DNA of 64,000 nucleotides from Corallochytrium limacisporum (GCA_002811645.1 PDIP01000077.1:22226-86225); one strand, 5' to 3'. Shown: positions 51,437 to 60,902, counted from the stretch's first letter. Translations and numbers: made by a program. Notes: generated by a model not told the origin, from the letters alone.

Positions 51437-53560
51437 ATGACGGGCGAAAAAGGGCTTAGCTCGGACGCTGCCTGGTATGAACGAGGCCGGGAGGTGTTCG
51501 AGTCTCCCGGGAAGATACCGAAGTCTCACAGAGAAATTTTCCGGAGTGGAATACCACATCGGCAACGGTTGGCAGCGTATTTCGGACTCTTGGGACTGCC
51601 ACGTCCCGAAAAGGGTTGGAATCCGACAGAAATAAAGCATGACGGTCAAATCAGATACGATCGCTCTAACCACGACTACACCTCTAAGGCTGAGGAGCTA
51701 TATTTAGATGATGAAGACGAGCCGATTGACCCGCGGACATTTGAGGCACCGGGCCTGGGGTTTATGCGGAGTCAAATGCAGAAGCTGGGAGCTAATGATG
51801 GATCAAGTGGACTGCGTTTCAAACGAGTGATCTCGCTGCTGTCGCACTACGGAGGGGAACCAACACCGCCAACACACGCACCCGTGTTGGTGCTCTTTGC
51901 AGCGCTGCTGCTGGATGAAAGTCACGGAGACGGCTGCTCAGTAACCGAAGGGAGGGAAGATTTGACCTACATGTTGTGTCACGCGCTCTATGCTTTACAT
52001 GGCCGAAGACGGAAGCCGCCGCACGGCGGCGAGTTCCCGCCGAGCACACCGAACAATGGTCACGCCCTGGTCCTGTCTGGTACGCGCAGATTGTATGGCT
52101 ACGTATACACCATTATGCACGAATTGGTGCCAGATCTAGAACGGTTGATTATGGATGGTTTGGCTTCAGAAGGAAATTCGGCAGGGCGGGTGTCCTCCAA
52201 GGACAATACAAAGAGTGATGGTATTCCAAATCGAGTGCTGGCGGCACGGGTTGCACTAAAGCATTGTTGGAGTATGTGGCAGACCCTACGCACAGAGACG
52301 AAATTGCGGCTGTGCGACATTTATCTTGCTGAGCGAGATAAAGGTCTGGCGAAAGGCATGATGGCCATCTTGTCGGCAGTGGCTGTGCGATGGCAGCAGA
52401 AGACAGGCAGCGAGAAGGTCATCATGGCCCACGCTGGCAGCCCCGATGTCAATGTTCTGATACTGAAAATGCTGGAAGCATTCCACCACAGCACCAAGTT
52501 CTGCTGCCGACTGTTGTCCGACTCCCGTAATTTAGTGCCAAGGCGTCTCAGTGTCATTCTGGATCAGCAAGAATCGCAGCCTACGGTTGCCCTTCCGGTC
52601 GACCTCACCGACAGCCAGCGACTGGCACAGATTAACGGAAACCTGCCAGGAAGTCAGATGTCGATCTTGGTTAATCCATCGTCCATAATGGACCGCGTCG
52701 GGTCTTCCTTTGTCTTAGCCAATGACCATGACAATAGCAAACACAGTAGCGAAAGAGCGTATGGTCATTTTGAGGTGCCCAGCTATATCGCACCCCCGTC
52801 GTGGAGCAGCGAATTCCCCAAAAGCGAACTTTTGAGTCCCAGTGCCATCCGAATTCTGTGGGCTGCCATACCGAAGCGTTTTCATATGCGCCGGCTGGCC
52901 CGTGTCTACGCGACCCGGGACCACGGCTACGCGCTGACCTCACTCTACAACAAGTGCTATGGCTATGCTCCCTGCTTCCTGGTCATCCGCGACAGTGACG
53001 GCTGTGTCTTCGGAGCATTCCTCACTGAGGACTTTGGCAAGGTCCTCCAGAACCCCCGACGTTTCATTGGAAGTGGAGAGAGCTTTGTGTATACGGTGCG
53101 CGAAACCCGTCAGAAAACATTATCTTCCGTCCGAAAGGACGATAATCCCGACGCAGCGGATGCCGTGCAAAGTCACCATCATCCGGCTCTCTTCCCCAAG
53201 GAACGGTTGAAAATGCGTATATTTCCATGGATCGGCATTAACGCTGGCGTCAACTCCCGCCAGGTTGAGTCCTGTTTCCTCACTGGTGACGCACACTACC
53301 TTGCTATTGGTGGTGTGGGTACCTCCGGAGCCATTTACCTCGACGAGGCGCTGAATCACGGTTCGACAGGTTTGAGTCTTACGTTTGGTAGCCCACCGCT
53401 GACCACGGCGCTGGAGGACCAGAGCGACGATGTCACACGGGATGGCGAGACCACTGAGACATGGGTGGCGCACACGAAGAGCACTCGAGGGAACACTCCG
53501 GCTGCGACCCCCAAGTCTTTCAACTGTACGCACATCGAGGTATTGACTGCATTGCCTTGA
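51437..53560 (+). CDS. TLDc-domain protein, possibly TBC-TLDc (TBC1D24-like)
   Basis: A 707-aa protein. The C-terminal third (about 468-707) is a TLDc domain, the fold of OXR1/NCOA7/TBC1D24 proteins, several of which bind the V-ATPase or protect against oxidative stress. Motifs are LSPSAIRILWAAIPKRFHMR, ARVYATRDHGYALTSLYNKC, PCFLVIRDSDGCVFGAFL, FIGSGESFVYTV, YLAIGGVGTSGAIYLDE and FNCTHIEVLTALP. The N-terminal part starts with HREIFRSGIPHRQRLAAYFG (about 32-51), which resembles the first helix of a Rab-GAP TBC domain, and continues with long helices (about 150-200 and 280-360). I do not see the IxxDxxR and YxQ catalytic motifs of active GAPs. The architecture therefore suggests a TBC1D24-like protein with an inactive TBC region; TLDc is sure, TBC is tentative. 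Confidence 0.78.
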   Translation: MTGEKGLSSDAAWYERGREVFESPGKIPKSHREIFRSGIPHRQRLAAYFGLLGLPRPEKGWNPTEIKHDGQIRYDRSNHDYTSKAEELYLDDEDEPIDPRTFEAPGLGFMRSQMQKLGANDGSSGLRFKRVISLLSHYGGEPTPPTHAPVLVLFAALLLDESHGDGCSVTEGREDLTYMLCHALYALHGRRRKPPHGGEFPPSTPNNGHALVLSGTRRLYGYVYTIMHELVPDLERLIMDGLASEGNSAGRVSSKDNTKSDGIPNRVLAARVALKHCWSMWQTLRTETKLRLCDIYLAERDKGLAKGMMAILSAVAVRWQQKTGSEKVIMAHAGSPDVNVLILKMLEAFHHSTKFCCRLLSDSRNLVPRRLSVILDQQESQPTVALPVDLTDSQRLAQINGNLPGSQMSILVNPSSIMDRVGSSFVLANDHDNSKHSSERAYGHFEVPSYIAPPSWSSEFPKSELLSPSAIRILWAAIPKRFHMRRLARVYATRDHGYALTSLYNKCYGYAPCFLVIRDSDGCVFGAFLTEDFGKVLQNPRRFIGSGESFVYTVRETRQKTLSSVRKDDNPDAADAVQSHHHPALFPKERLKMRIFPWIGINAGVNSRQVESCFLTGDAHYLAIGGVGTSGAIYLDEALNHGSTGLSLTFGSPPLTTALEDQSDDVTRDGETTETWVAHTKSTRGNTPAATPKSFNCTHIEVLTALP

Positions 53561-53675
53561 TGACGTCTACATTATTCCATTCATTTCCATTATCATCCAT
53601 CAAATCATGCAAGCATCAGATTCGTTTCCCAACATGATTCCTTAAAGAAACATAGTACATTCTTCCATTTATCTA

Positions 53676-54647
53676 CTAGTAGTTTTTCAGACAAGCGGTA
53701 CCCCAGCCCTCTTCCTCGTCTTTTCTGGCCAGCTCACCCAGGGTTTTGTGATATGTTTCATTGCGTTGCGCATAACGATCACATATTTTCTGCTTCAGCT
53801 GCCGCGAGTCTTTGTCTTCGTCCCATTTCTCTAGTGCGGGGTGTCCGTATTGGGCCCATTTTGGATCCGGGGCGTATTCCATTGCGCACGCGATCTGCTT
53901 TGAGACATCTGCACCACCGAGGGGGTGGCTGGCGATCAATTCAAAGGCAAAGTCAATGCCACTCGTCACCCCACCAGCGTTGATAATGTGTGCCTGGTTA
54001 GTATTGCTGGACACGACGCGATGCCGGTCCTTTGCATAGGTGGGAAGGCCTGCGGCCCTGTGCTTGTCCTCTTCATCGTCATCGTCGACGGTGACAATGG
54101 GACGGTAGGCGCGGTTAATTTGATAGAACAGTTTCTTGTCACCACTGCTGGAGCCATACTCCTTACCGAGACAATCCATATAGCCCCAGTGCGTAGTTAC
54201 CTCACTGTCTGCGCGATCTCGCGGGAACAGGTCCGGAATGGTCTTAAGAATCAAAGCACCGGTACAAACGGAGCAAATGGTGATCTTTCCACTGCCGACA
54301 ATTTTGTGTTTTGCCATTTGTGACATAATGAAACCACGGAGATCTTGACATTGCATAGCCTTTAGCACTCCATAGCCACCGGGAACAATGATGATGTCGG
54401 CCTGTGGGCACTCCCAGAATGTCACCGTAGGGACGATTGAAAACCCGGAGTCCGTGGGTACAGGATCGATTGTACGTGCAGCATAGTGTAGAGTTGCAGC
54501 GGGCCAATTGGCCAGTACTTGTGCTGGTCCCGTCATGTCCAACTGTGTGACATCAGGAAACAGCACAAAGCAAATGTTTACCCGGGCTTTGTTCTCTTCA
54601 GTCATGGTGTAAACGACTATATCGCTGTCTATGCTCTGATCTGTCAT
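53676..54647 (-). CDS. DJ-1/PfpI-family protein, isonitrile hydratase-like
   Basis: A 323-aa class I glutamine amidotransferase-like protein. The core has FVLFPDVTQLDMTGPAQVLA (about 27-46), DIIIVPGGYGVLKA and the nucleophile elbow ITICSVCTGALIL with Cys128. A later segment is GGVTSGIDFAFELIA. The opening 'FPDVTQLDMTGP' and the SVCTGALIL elbow are those of isonitrile hydratase and the DJ-1/PfpI transcription-regulator group. An insertion of about 75 residues (about 163-240), rich in D/E/K, interrupts the usual core after TTHWGYMDCL; homologues normally go straight to the next strand. Two starts are possible: 54647, or 54605 (MTEENKARVN), the latter just before the first core strand. Substrate unknown. 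The 3' end is 115 bp from the convergent TLDc gene. Confidence 0.82.
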   Translation of the reverse strand: MTDQSIDSDIVVYTMTEENKARVNICFVLFPDVTQLDMTGPAQVLANWPAATLHYAARTIDPVPTDSGFSIVPTVTFWECPQADIIIVPGGYGVLKAMQCQDLRGFIMSQMAKHKIVGSGKITICSVCTGALILKTIPDLFPRDRADSEVTTHWGYMDCLGKEYGSSSGDKKLFYQINRAYRPIVTVDDDDEEDKHRAAGLPTYAKDRHRVVSSNTNQAHIINAGGVTSGIDFAFELIASHPLGGADVSKQIACAMEYAPDPKWAQYGHPALEKWDEDKDSRQLKQKICDRYAQRNETYHKTLGELARKDEEEGWGTACLKNY

Positions 54648-55389
54648 GCACGGTCATTTCCTGTTGACGGATATCATCCATCAATCACGCTGCAATTCAC
54701 CTGAATCATCAGATTCGTCTCTAATAGCACTTTCAAACCCTAGGTGCCGGACAGCATGGGTGCCATGTATTGCAAAACTCCCGGTTGCCTTACCGCGGCC
54801 TGACGCATACAACTTGGGCCCCACTCCACGGCCCTGCACTGAAGAGCCACCCGTCCCGTCCGATCGGCCTCAGCCTCAACCTGTATAGGATGAACCCGGG
54901 GGCAGACTGCCTCATAATTCATTAAATTAGGATTTCAGGTTTAGACCTCTGGGGGAGGTTGGGAGCGGACGGCCCTCTCCCTGGGCTCCCACCGACCGCC
55001 CTAATTTTTTTTTTCCGCCCCACCCCGACCCTCCGTTGCTATCGAGAAGTGTCACTGGGGGCAGAGGAAGTCTAACCCGGAGGCGGGGACCGTACTTGGG
55101 TTGCACCAGTGCATTCCTCGTCGGCAAGTGAACCCATTGGTCCGAACGCGGACACGAAATATGGCTTTTGAATTCTGTATTTGGAGAGTTTGTTGCCTTT
55201 GGGGTTGTCCTCTGGTGGTATTTATTGTTTCAACGTATGTAACTGTGTGAAATGAGTTGTAGGCCACTGTATTTGGAATATTTAAAGAAGAATATCGATG
55301 AACTGAGTCCTTAGAGCAACATGTAATCTAGTGAAAATCCTTGCGCTTAGTTATTTGGCATCGATTCAAAAGTCAAGTTTGTCAAAAAA
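54648..55389. other. Divergent intergenic region, DJ-1-like / SAM-domain gene
   Basis: 742 bp between divergent starts, with a G/C-rich middle (54930-55100) and an A/T-rich end. An AATATTTAAAG stretch at 55278-55288, about 105 bp before the SAM gene, could be a TATA-like element. No coding sequence was recognised. Confidence 0.4.
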
Positions 55390-56577
55390 ATGGGTATGAA
55401 AGGCTTTGTCAAGAAGCTGGTCAAGAGTCCCGGCTTAAGACGTAAGCAGTTCAGCTTTTCCCAGGAAGTCAAGACTGACAGTAGCGACGCGGCAGATGAG
55501 GGTTCGAAGGCCGGCACCTCGGAGCATAACGACCGTCAACTGCTTGGCAGCAAGGGCACTCTGAGAGTACCAATAAGTACGGGTGGATCTACGAATTCTG
55601 TGCTTTCTTCGCGCAGCTCATTGAGCGAAGACTGCGGCTGTCTAGTCGATCGGAAGATTATGTCAAAACTCGGAGTGTCGAAGTATGTGAAGGTAAAACA
55701 CGCAACCGAACTCTTCAGTGATTGGACAGCAATCACTACTGCATGTTGGCTACAGACCATGGGACTTGGTTTCTTAGTTGATCAGGTATTGGAAAACGAT
55801 TTGCACATGGAAACTCTGCTGTATTTTGACGAAGTGGCTTTGAGTAGGCTCAGCGGCCGGTACTTGGACAGTGGGATTGGCTCTGTGCAGATGGCGCTCG
55901 GAATTCGCAGCTTGCTCGTTAGTCTGTACAGCCAGCGGTGGCGTGAGCAGTGGGAATTGAAGGAGCGTAAACCTCTATCGACTCCTGTAGAGTGTCGTTC
56001 GCGTGCGAGCCAATCAAGCAGCACGAATGGCATTGAGAAAGATCTAAGCTCTATGTCCCTAACTGAACACCACGCTATCGCCGAGAACGAGACGTTGAAT
56101 CCGCTAGACTGGGGCGTTGAGGAAACTTGCCAATGGCTGCATAAGATTGGCCTTGGAGACCATGAACTGTTGTTCCGCAACATGGGAATTCATATGGTCC
56201 TTCTGCTGGCTTCCAAGCCGACGTTCTTGGAAGGCCTCAGTGTCTCGGTAGTAACTGATCTGCCGCGGATGGAGCGGCGACACGGTCAGGCCAATGATGC
56301 GCACGAGACGGACACAGCAACTGACACTTCCAATCTCAATGTTGCGGAGGACACACCGGCACAGAGTGTATCATCTGGGCTGGAAGCGAACCAGAAGATC
56401 AACTTCGAGGCTCTGAGGCAGCAGGCCAAAGACGTACAGGAGAGTCGTTTGCGCACCCGCACGCTGCTCGAAGACGCGCTGTCAGAGGTGTGGGACGGTC
56501 TTAACGATTTGGAACGGCTGATCTTGGTCTCCATGACCGGCAACGAATGGTACAGCAAGGCACCATCCGTTGATTAA
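55390..56577 (+). CDS. Protein with two SAM-like domains
   Basis: A 395-aa protein with two sterile-alpha-motif-like helical domains. The first (about 115-180) contains WTAITTACWLQTMGLGFLVD and DLHMETLLYFDEVALSRL. The second (about 237-300) contains WGVEETCQWLHKIGLGDHEL and MGIHMVLLLASKPTFLEGL. SAM domains mediate oligomerisation in signalling, scaffolding or RNA regulation. A basic N-terminus (MGMKGFVKKLVKSPGLRRKQ) could bind membrane. Between and after the domains the protein is Ser/Glu-rich, with a charged helix at about 336-375 that may form a coiled coil. No kinase or other catalytic domain is present. Two in-frame ATGs (codons 1 and 3) are adjacent; the first is taken. The function is not known. 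Confidence 0.75.
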   Translation: MGMKGFVKKLVKSPGLRRKQFSFSQEVKTDSSDAADEGSKAGTSEHNDRQLLGSKGTLRVPISTGGSTNSVLSSRSSLSEDCGCLVDRKIMSKLGVSKYVKVKHATELFSDWTAITTACWLQTMGLGFLVDQVLENDLHMETLLYFDEVALSRLSGRYLDSGIGSVQMALGIRSLLVSLYSQRWREQWELKERKPLSTPVECRSRASQSSSTNGIEKDLSSMSLTEHHAIAENETLNPLDWGVEETCQWLHKIGLGDHELLFRNMGIHMVLLLASKPTFLEGLSVSVVTDLPRMERRHGQANDAHETDTATDTSNLNVAEDTPAQSVSSGLEANQKINFEALRQQAKDVQESRLRTRTLLEDALSEVWDGLNDLERLILVSMTGNEWYSKAPSVD

Positions 56578-56992
56578 ACGAGTTCTACACAGGCATCTGT
56601 TGTACTCGGTTGAACCGACTCACTGTAAACCAATAGAAATCTCTGAACAAACGATTTCATAGTGAACATATTGCCTTTTTTTTTTTACGCGGAAAGAATT
56701 GAGCGCGGGTTCAGAATGGGCGGGGCCGCCAGAGAGGGAGTCCCAAAGCCGCCTCCGGGGGGAGGGGGCGAGGGAGAGGTGCCGGCGGGTCTCATCGTGT
56801 GTGATGGAAGGGGGGTTTTGGCTGCGTGCGCCGCATCGTGCTGCTAAAGCGTGGCAAACTATTTGAGTAATGGTGGGAAGTACTCAGTTTCTGATCTGGC
56901 GAGGGTGACATCCATAAGTATGTAGTCTGAGCTGTAATTTAGGGGCTGGGAGAAGCAAGAACAGCGCTGCCGGACTGTAGTACGTTCCTGCC
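56578..56992. other. Intergenic region, SAM gene / LSm8
   Basis: 415 bp between two + strand genes, with a T run at 56674-56684 and a G-rich stretch at about 56755-56775. No coding sequence was recognised; it presumably holds the LSm8 promoter. Confidence 0.5.
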
Positions 56993-57286
56993 ATGTCGGG
57001 TTTGAAAGGCAGTCTGAACAAGCGGGTTCAAGTAATAACGAACGACGGAAGAGTGCTGTTGGGTAAGCTGCAAGGATTTGACCAGGCCATTAATATCGTA
57101 TTAGAAAATACAGAAGAGCGGATATTCAGCAAGGACTCTGCACCGGAAACCATCCCCCTTGGACTGTACTTGGTGCGGGGTGATTCGATCGCAGTGATTG
57201 GAGAAATCAATGAGTCTACTGAAAAAAAGGTAGCAGAAAGACTTTCATCAATTCGGGCAAATCCCTTGAAACCCGTAGTACATTAA
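56993..57286 (+). CDS. LSM8: LSm8, U6 snRNP LSm2-8 ring subunit
   Basis: A 97-aa Sm-like protein of the nuclear LSm2-8 ring, which binds the 3' end of U6 snRNA. The Sm1 motif is visible as KRVQVITNDGRVLLGKLQGFDQ followed by INIVLENTEER (first part longer than most Sm cores is normal). Sm2 is LGLYLVRGDSIAVIGEI. The 'GFDQAINIVL' and 'YLVRGDSIAVIGEI' wording is diagnostic of LSm8 as opposed to LSm1. Length equals human LSm8 (96 aa). The next gene on the same strand begins only 26 bp after its stop codon. Confidence 0.96.
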   Translation: MSGLKGSLNKRVQVITNDGRVLLGKLQGFDQAINIVLENTEERIFSKDSAPETIPLGLYLVRGDSIAVIGEINESTEKKVAERLSSIRANPLKPVVH

Positions 57287-57312
57287 GAAAACGAACAAGA
57301 AATAGGGAAGTC

Positions 57313-59541
57313 ATGTCGGTTTTGCAATTGTGGCGCATGAATCGCACCTCTCAAGCTGCAGTTAGCCCTTATCTACAACGCTTCTTTGGATCTAGTGTTA
57401 TCTCGCTCTGGCCTCGCAAGCTGCGTGGTACCAGCGGCGCATCTACAAAGATAGATTACTTTGGTGCAAACATTGATCCTTTAGACGAAGAGGATCATAT
57501 TCCTGTTACTGGGGCAGACGCATTAGATACCAGTAGCCTCGGAGATGATGTGAAGCATTTGGTAGGCGATGATGAATTGGATGCGTCGGAGAATTCAGAA
57601 GCGTACCGCCCCTTGGGCAGAAAGGTACGAAGGAAAGGTGGAGGGCACAGAAGGTACGATTTGGAGGACGATGTTGACATGCTTATGCGGCAGGGCCTAG
57701 AATTGGCAAAAACGAGGGTACCAAGATCCAAGCCTGCTGTACATAAAGAATCCGAAGCGTACGATCCGTTCCACGGACGGCTTCCGTCGGCCATGGCCGC
57801 GAAGTATCACGACCCTGACGTGGTGATGAGATCCAAGGAGGCCGCAAGACATTTTGATCGGGACCGACTGGTCAATTCAGTCAAGGATATGCATCTGCCG
57901 TCCGCCGTAGTGGACCGATTGGCGGCCCGGGGCGTCCAGGCACTGACAGATTTGCAAAAGGCAATGATTCCTGAAATTCGCACGAAGGACGATGTTTTTG
58001 TATTATCTCAACCGGCAGCTGGCAAGACTTTGGGTGCGTTGCTGGCCACCGTGCCTAGTCTTCAGCGGAAGGACGCCGGCGAGCTTTTAATTGCCGTGAA
58101 CGGAGACAGTCATGCCATGCAAATCTACAGGGAGATCAAGCAAAATTTCCGTGACAATAAGGGTGACAAACGGAAGCTGGCCATGGTGTTCAGCAAACGA
58201 TTCTCAAAGGAAGAGAATTTTGCTCTGTTCAAAGCGTCTAAGCCAGCCATTGCCATTGGTCAGGCAAACATACTCTTGCAGTTCCTAGAAGCGGGGCCTT
58301 TGCAACAAAAGCAAGTACAGACCTTGATCCTAGATGATGCGGACCGTCTTTTGCCCAAGAAATTTACATTCAAGAAGCGTCGCAAGTTTGAAAGACGAAA
58401 TGTTTCAAGGGCGGACGATGATGATACCTTGGCCGGGTCGGCAGAGCTCAAGATGGGCAGACAAAGTGCTGGAGAGCTGGTGCAAAAGTTGACTCCAGTA
58501 GCGCCGGCCCCGGAGCACCCCGCTGTGCAAGGATTCGAGGCCATGAAGGCGGCTTCACAGGAACTAGATGATGTCGACGATGACGTGAATCTGGACCATG
58601 ACGATATCCGATATGTCACCAACGACGGTGTTCCGGACGAAAAACGGCCAATCCGGCAGCAGCAAAGGCCGCAGATAATCTATCTTTCATCCAGTGGTGA
58701 CATAGACTTTAGTAGACGAGTTCTGGATGCAATGAATGTGAAAAGACCCAAATTAATCACATCGCCTGATTTTAAAGAAGGTCTGTCAGGTAGGTTTCCG
58801 AGCAATGTCGAATGTACCCACCTGGTGGTGCCCGACCCGGACATTGATCAGAATGTGCCCGTGGATCCCAAGGAATTTGCAGACAATCCGTTCAATCTGA
58901 CCAAATTGACGCTGCTCAAGTTGAACATAGCAGGTCAAATCATTGCCGCTTCGCAAGCCAGCGAAATGCCGCAACCGTTCTGGGTTTTCACCCGCCATGA
59001 TGATAGAGGCACCGAACAAGCCATTGTCAAGCACTTGGCGAAGTGGGGCGTACAGGCGTCGTCTCTGACTACGGCGGCAGCTTCACTGAAACTTCGCGAC
59101 TACGATGAAGCTTTGGACCTGTGGCAAAAGTGTGAGGTGCCAGTAATGGTCTGCAGCTACAACTACGCGTATGGCTTAGACATTCCATTCGTGCGTCGTG
59201 CTATTGCCCTGGAGCCTCCATCCGAGGTTTATGTAGGCATGAAAGAGCCTGAATTCGACTCTCAGACGCTGGCGATGTTCGGTACCGACCGTGTGCCGGA
59301 GCATATGGCGGAGCATAGACCGATTCCGAAGCAGCGCAAAGGCCCTGCTGCGGGGCGGGCGAAGCACGGGCCGGCTCGACTGTTCTTGCAGGCTGCAGCA
59401 CGCTTGGGCCGGACAGGTGAGACCGGGAGCATTCTGTCCCTGCTATCGCGTGACGAATTGGAGGGTCCTTACTTGGATTGTCTCTCACCGCTGGGTGTCT
59501 TCAGCGAAAGTCTGAATGACGCTGCAGAGGATGAACCATGA
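57313..59541 (+). CDS. Divergent DEAD-box-like RNA helicase, probably mitochondrial
   Basis: A 742-aa helicase-like protein. The N-terminus is basic, hydroxylated and free of acidic residues for about 45 positions (MSVLQLWRMNRTSQAAV), as in mitochondrial presequences. The core shows a Q-motif-like LTDLQKAMIPEI, Walker A SQPAAGKT, and motif II as LILDDADRLL (DDAD in place of DEAD). Motif III is degenerate (LSSSGD in place of SAT), and motif VI reads ARLGRTGETG where HRIGRTGR is usual, so the final arginine finger is Glu. Between motifs II and III there is a charged insertion of about 90 residues (KKRRKFERR and acidic runs). It may be a mitochondrial ribosome-assembly helicase of the Mrh4 type, or a weak ATPase. 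It begins 26 bp after LSm8 and ends 68 bp from convergent PSF3. Confidence 0.78.
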   Translation: MSVLQLWRMNRTSQAAVSPYLQRFFGSSVISLWPRKLRGTSGASTKIDYFGANIDPLDEEDHIPVTGADALDTSSLGDDVKHLVGDDELDASENSEAYRPLGRKVRRKGGGHRRYDLEDDVDMLMRQGLELAKTRVPRSKPAVHKESEAYDPFHGRLPSAMAAKYHDPDVVMRSKEAARHFDRDRLVNSVKDMHLPSAVVDRLAARGVQALTDLQKAMIPEIRTKDDVFVLSQPAAGKTLGALLATVPSLQRKDAGELLIAVNGDSHAMQIYREIKQNFRDNKGDKRKLAMVFSKRFSKEENFALFKASKPAIAIGQANILLQFLEAGPLQQKQVQTLILDDADRLLPKKFTFKKRRKFERRNVSRADDDDTLAGSAELKMGRQSAGELVQKLTPVAPAPEHPAVQGFEAMKAASQELDDVDDDVNLDHDDIRYVTNDGVPDEKRPIRQQQRPQIIYLSSSGDIDFSRRVLDAMNVKRPKLITSPDFKEGLSGRFPSNVECTHLVVPDPDIDQNVPVDPKEFADNPFNLTKLTLLKLNIAGQIIAASQASEMPQPFWVFTRHDDRGTEQAIVKHLAKWGVQASSLTTAAASLKLRDYDEALDLWQKCEVPVMVCSYNYAYGLDIPFVRRAIALEPPSEVYVGMKEPEFDSQTLAMFGTDRVPEHMAEHRPIPKQRKGPAAGRAKHGPARLFLQAAARLGRTGETGSILSLLSRDELEGPYLDCLSPLGVFSESLNDAAEDEP

Positions 59542-59609
59542 AGCATCAAATACGGACAAAGAAAACAATATGATATACGATTGGGTATGTAATAGTGAGT
59601 GTTTTGACG

Positions 59610-60479
59610 TCAGTCCATCAAGTGCCGACGCTTGTCAAGAACGCCATGTCGGCCGGCCAAGAACATGCTCCGTTCCTGCATGTCGAGTCCTTCCATTGCT
59701 TTCACAAGGTCTTCGTCGTCGCGCAGACTCATGGCCAGACTCATAAGGTGTGTGAAGCGATGTTGGAAGACACGTAACAGCCAATCAATTATGTCTTCAC
59801 TTTTCTTCACTCTCCTTTGGTACAATTCAACAGGCATGTCCTCGGTCCGGGAATTTATCTTTGCAGTCGCCGCAGAAAGTCCCACAGAGGCCAATCCGAT
59901 GCCAAGGCCATAGTAGTGATCGATCGGCAACGGTGTGCTGGCAGCGGGACTAGTGCCGATGCTCTGCATGACGGACACTGCGTACGCCTTATTTGGTCTG
60001 AAGCCTGCCAAACCTTCCCTTACAAACACTTCTGCCAGCCAGAAGGGCACATCCACTGCTGAATGGGCCGGCATTGTCGTTAGTGGCAAGAAATTCACGC
60101 CGTCCGTGTCCTCGCCGTTCGCTTGTGCATTCTCCGCGGCGGCAGCAGCCCGCCTTTCTTCCTCCTCTAGGTTCAGACCAAGTCCTTGGCCCTTGAGGAT
60201 TGCCAGCCCCGGCGCATCCTTCTCAAAATATATAGTCACTTGTTCTTCCGCTGCTAGGATACTCTCCACATTATCGTAGCTATAGTAGTGTGAAGATAGA
60301 GCGCGGGGGAAGTGTTGAGCTTCTATTCCGATTTCCATCAGCGTCTCCAACCATTCCGGAGGGCCCTGTGTGTCCATAGGCTCCTGTGCAAGTTGCTGTT
60401 CTATTCCATTGCTTTCATCCTTGCGTACAGGGTACGATCCGTGCTGGGCCTCGTCTAATGCTTCTCCAGGCCCAGGCAT
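59610..60479 (-). CDS. PSF3: GINS complex subunit PSF3
   Basis: PSF3 is one of four GINS subunits that, with Cdc45 and MCM2-7, form the replicative helicase. The 289-aa protein has the family order. The N-terminal B-domain has SHYYSYDNVESILAAEEQV (about 82-100), then VDVPFWLAEVFVREGLAGF. The helical A-domain contains DHYYGLGIGLASVGL, KSEDIIDWLLRVFQHRFTHL and the C-terminal LDMQERSMFLAGRHGVLD. It is longer than human PSF3 (216 aa) because of a 60-residue leader and a Glu/Ala-rich insertion (about 127-150). The start ATG at 60479 is the first in frame. The promoter faces the PIP-box ORF and carries a perfect E2F palindrome, which fits expression at the G1/S transition. Confidence 0.88.
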   Translation of the reverse strand: MPGPGEALDEAQHGSYPVRKDESNGIEQQLAQEPMDTQGPPEWLETLMEIGIEAQHFPRALSSHYYSYDNVESILAAEEQVTIYFEKDAPGLAILKGQGLGLNLEEEERRAAAAAENAQANGEDTDGVNFLPLTTMPAHSAVDVPFWLAEVFVREGLAGFRPNKAYAVSVMQSIGTSPAASTPLPIDHYYGLGIGLASVGLSAATAKINSRTEDMPVELYQRRVKKSEDIIDWLLRVFQHRFTHLMSLAMSLRDDEDLVKAMEGLDMQERSMFLAGRHGVLDKRRHLMD

Positions 60480-60902
60480 TTTAATATCAGTTTGATCCCC
60501 GTAGTCAGTTTTAATTGGCGTCTACACAATCGGATTTTTAGTTATATTATGATACCTGGCGCCATTTTCTTCGTTGAACATATCGTAAGAGTCTGATGTC
60601 TGAAATACCGAAGTTGAATTGGAAAGCAGACGAAACAAATGGGTTCCGTCTCTCAGGACCCTCAGTGTGGTCTCCCATTGGTGCATAGCTCGAGACCCCG
60701 GAGAGAGCTGGGACAGGCTCAGAGGACAAAGCTTTCGCGCGCGAAATTTCCTCCGGTTGGCCAACGTTCCTGCCCCGCCCTGCGCACAGATAGCGAAGGG
60801 CAGGGGCCTATTTCCCGGGTGAGCTGGGATCCCCAGTTCTTGCTGGGCGGGTCGGAAGGGGCTCTGCCCCTGGCGGGGGAGGCATCGTTTGCGCCTGGAG
60901 CT
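60480..60902. other. Divergent promoter region, PSF3 / PIP-box ORF
   Basis: 423 bp between the two start codons, containing the E2F palindrome (60733-60746) and a TGGCGCCA at 60557-60564. No other coding signal was recognised. Confidence 0.5.
60733..60746. promoter_or_regulatory. Perfect E2F/DP palindrome TTTCGCGCGCGAAA
   Basis: A 14-bp exact palindrome containing TTTCGCGC on both strands, the optimal E2F/DP site. It is about 254 bp upstream of PSF3 and about 157 bp upstream of the PIP-box ORF, so it could control both. E2F is used for S-phase genes in animals, plants and many protists. Binding is inferred from sequence only, but the 14-bp exact match is unlikely by chance in 64 kb. Confidence 0.65.
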
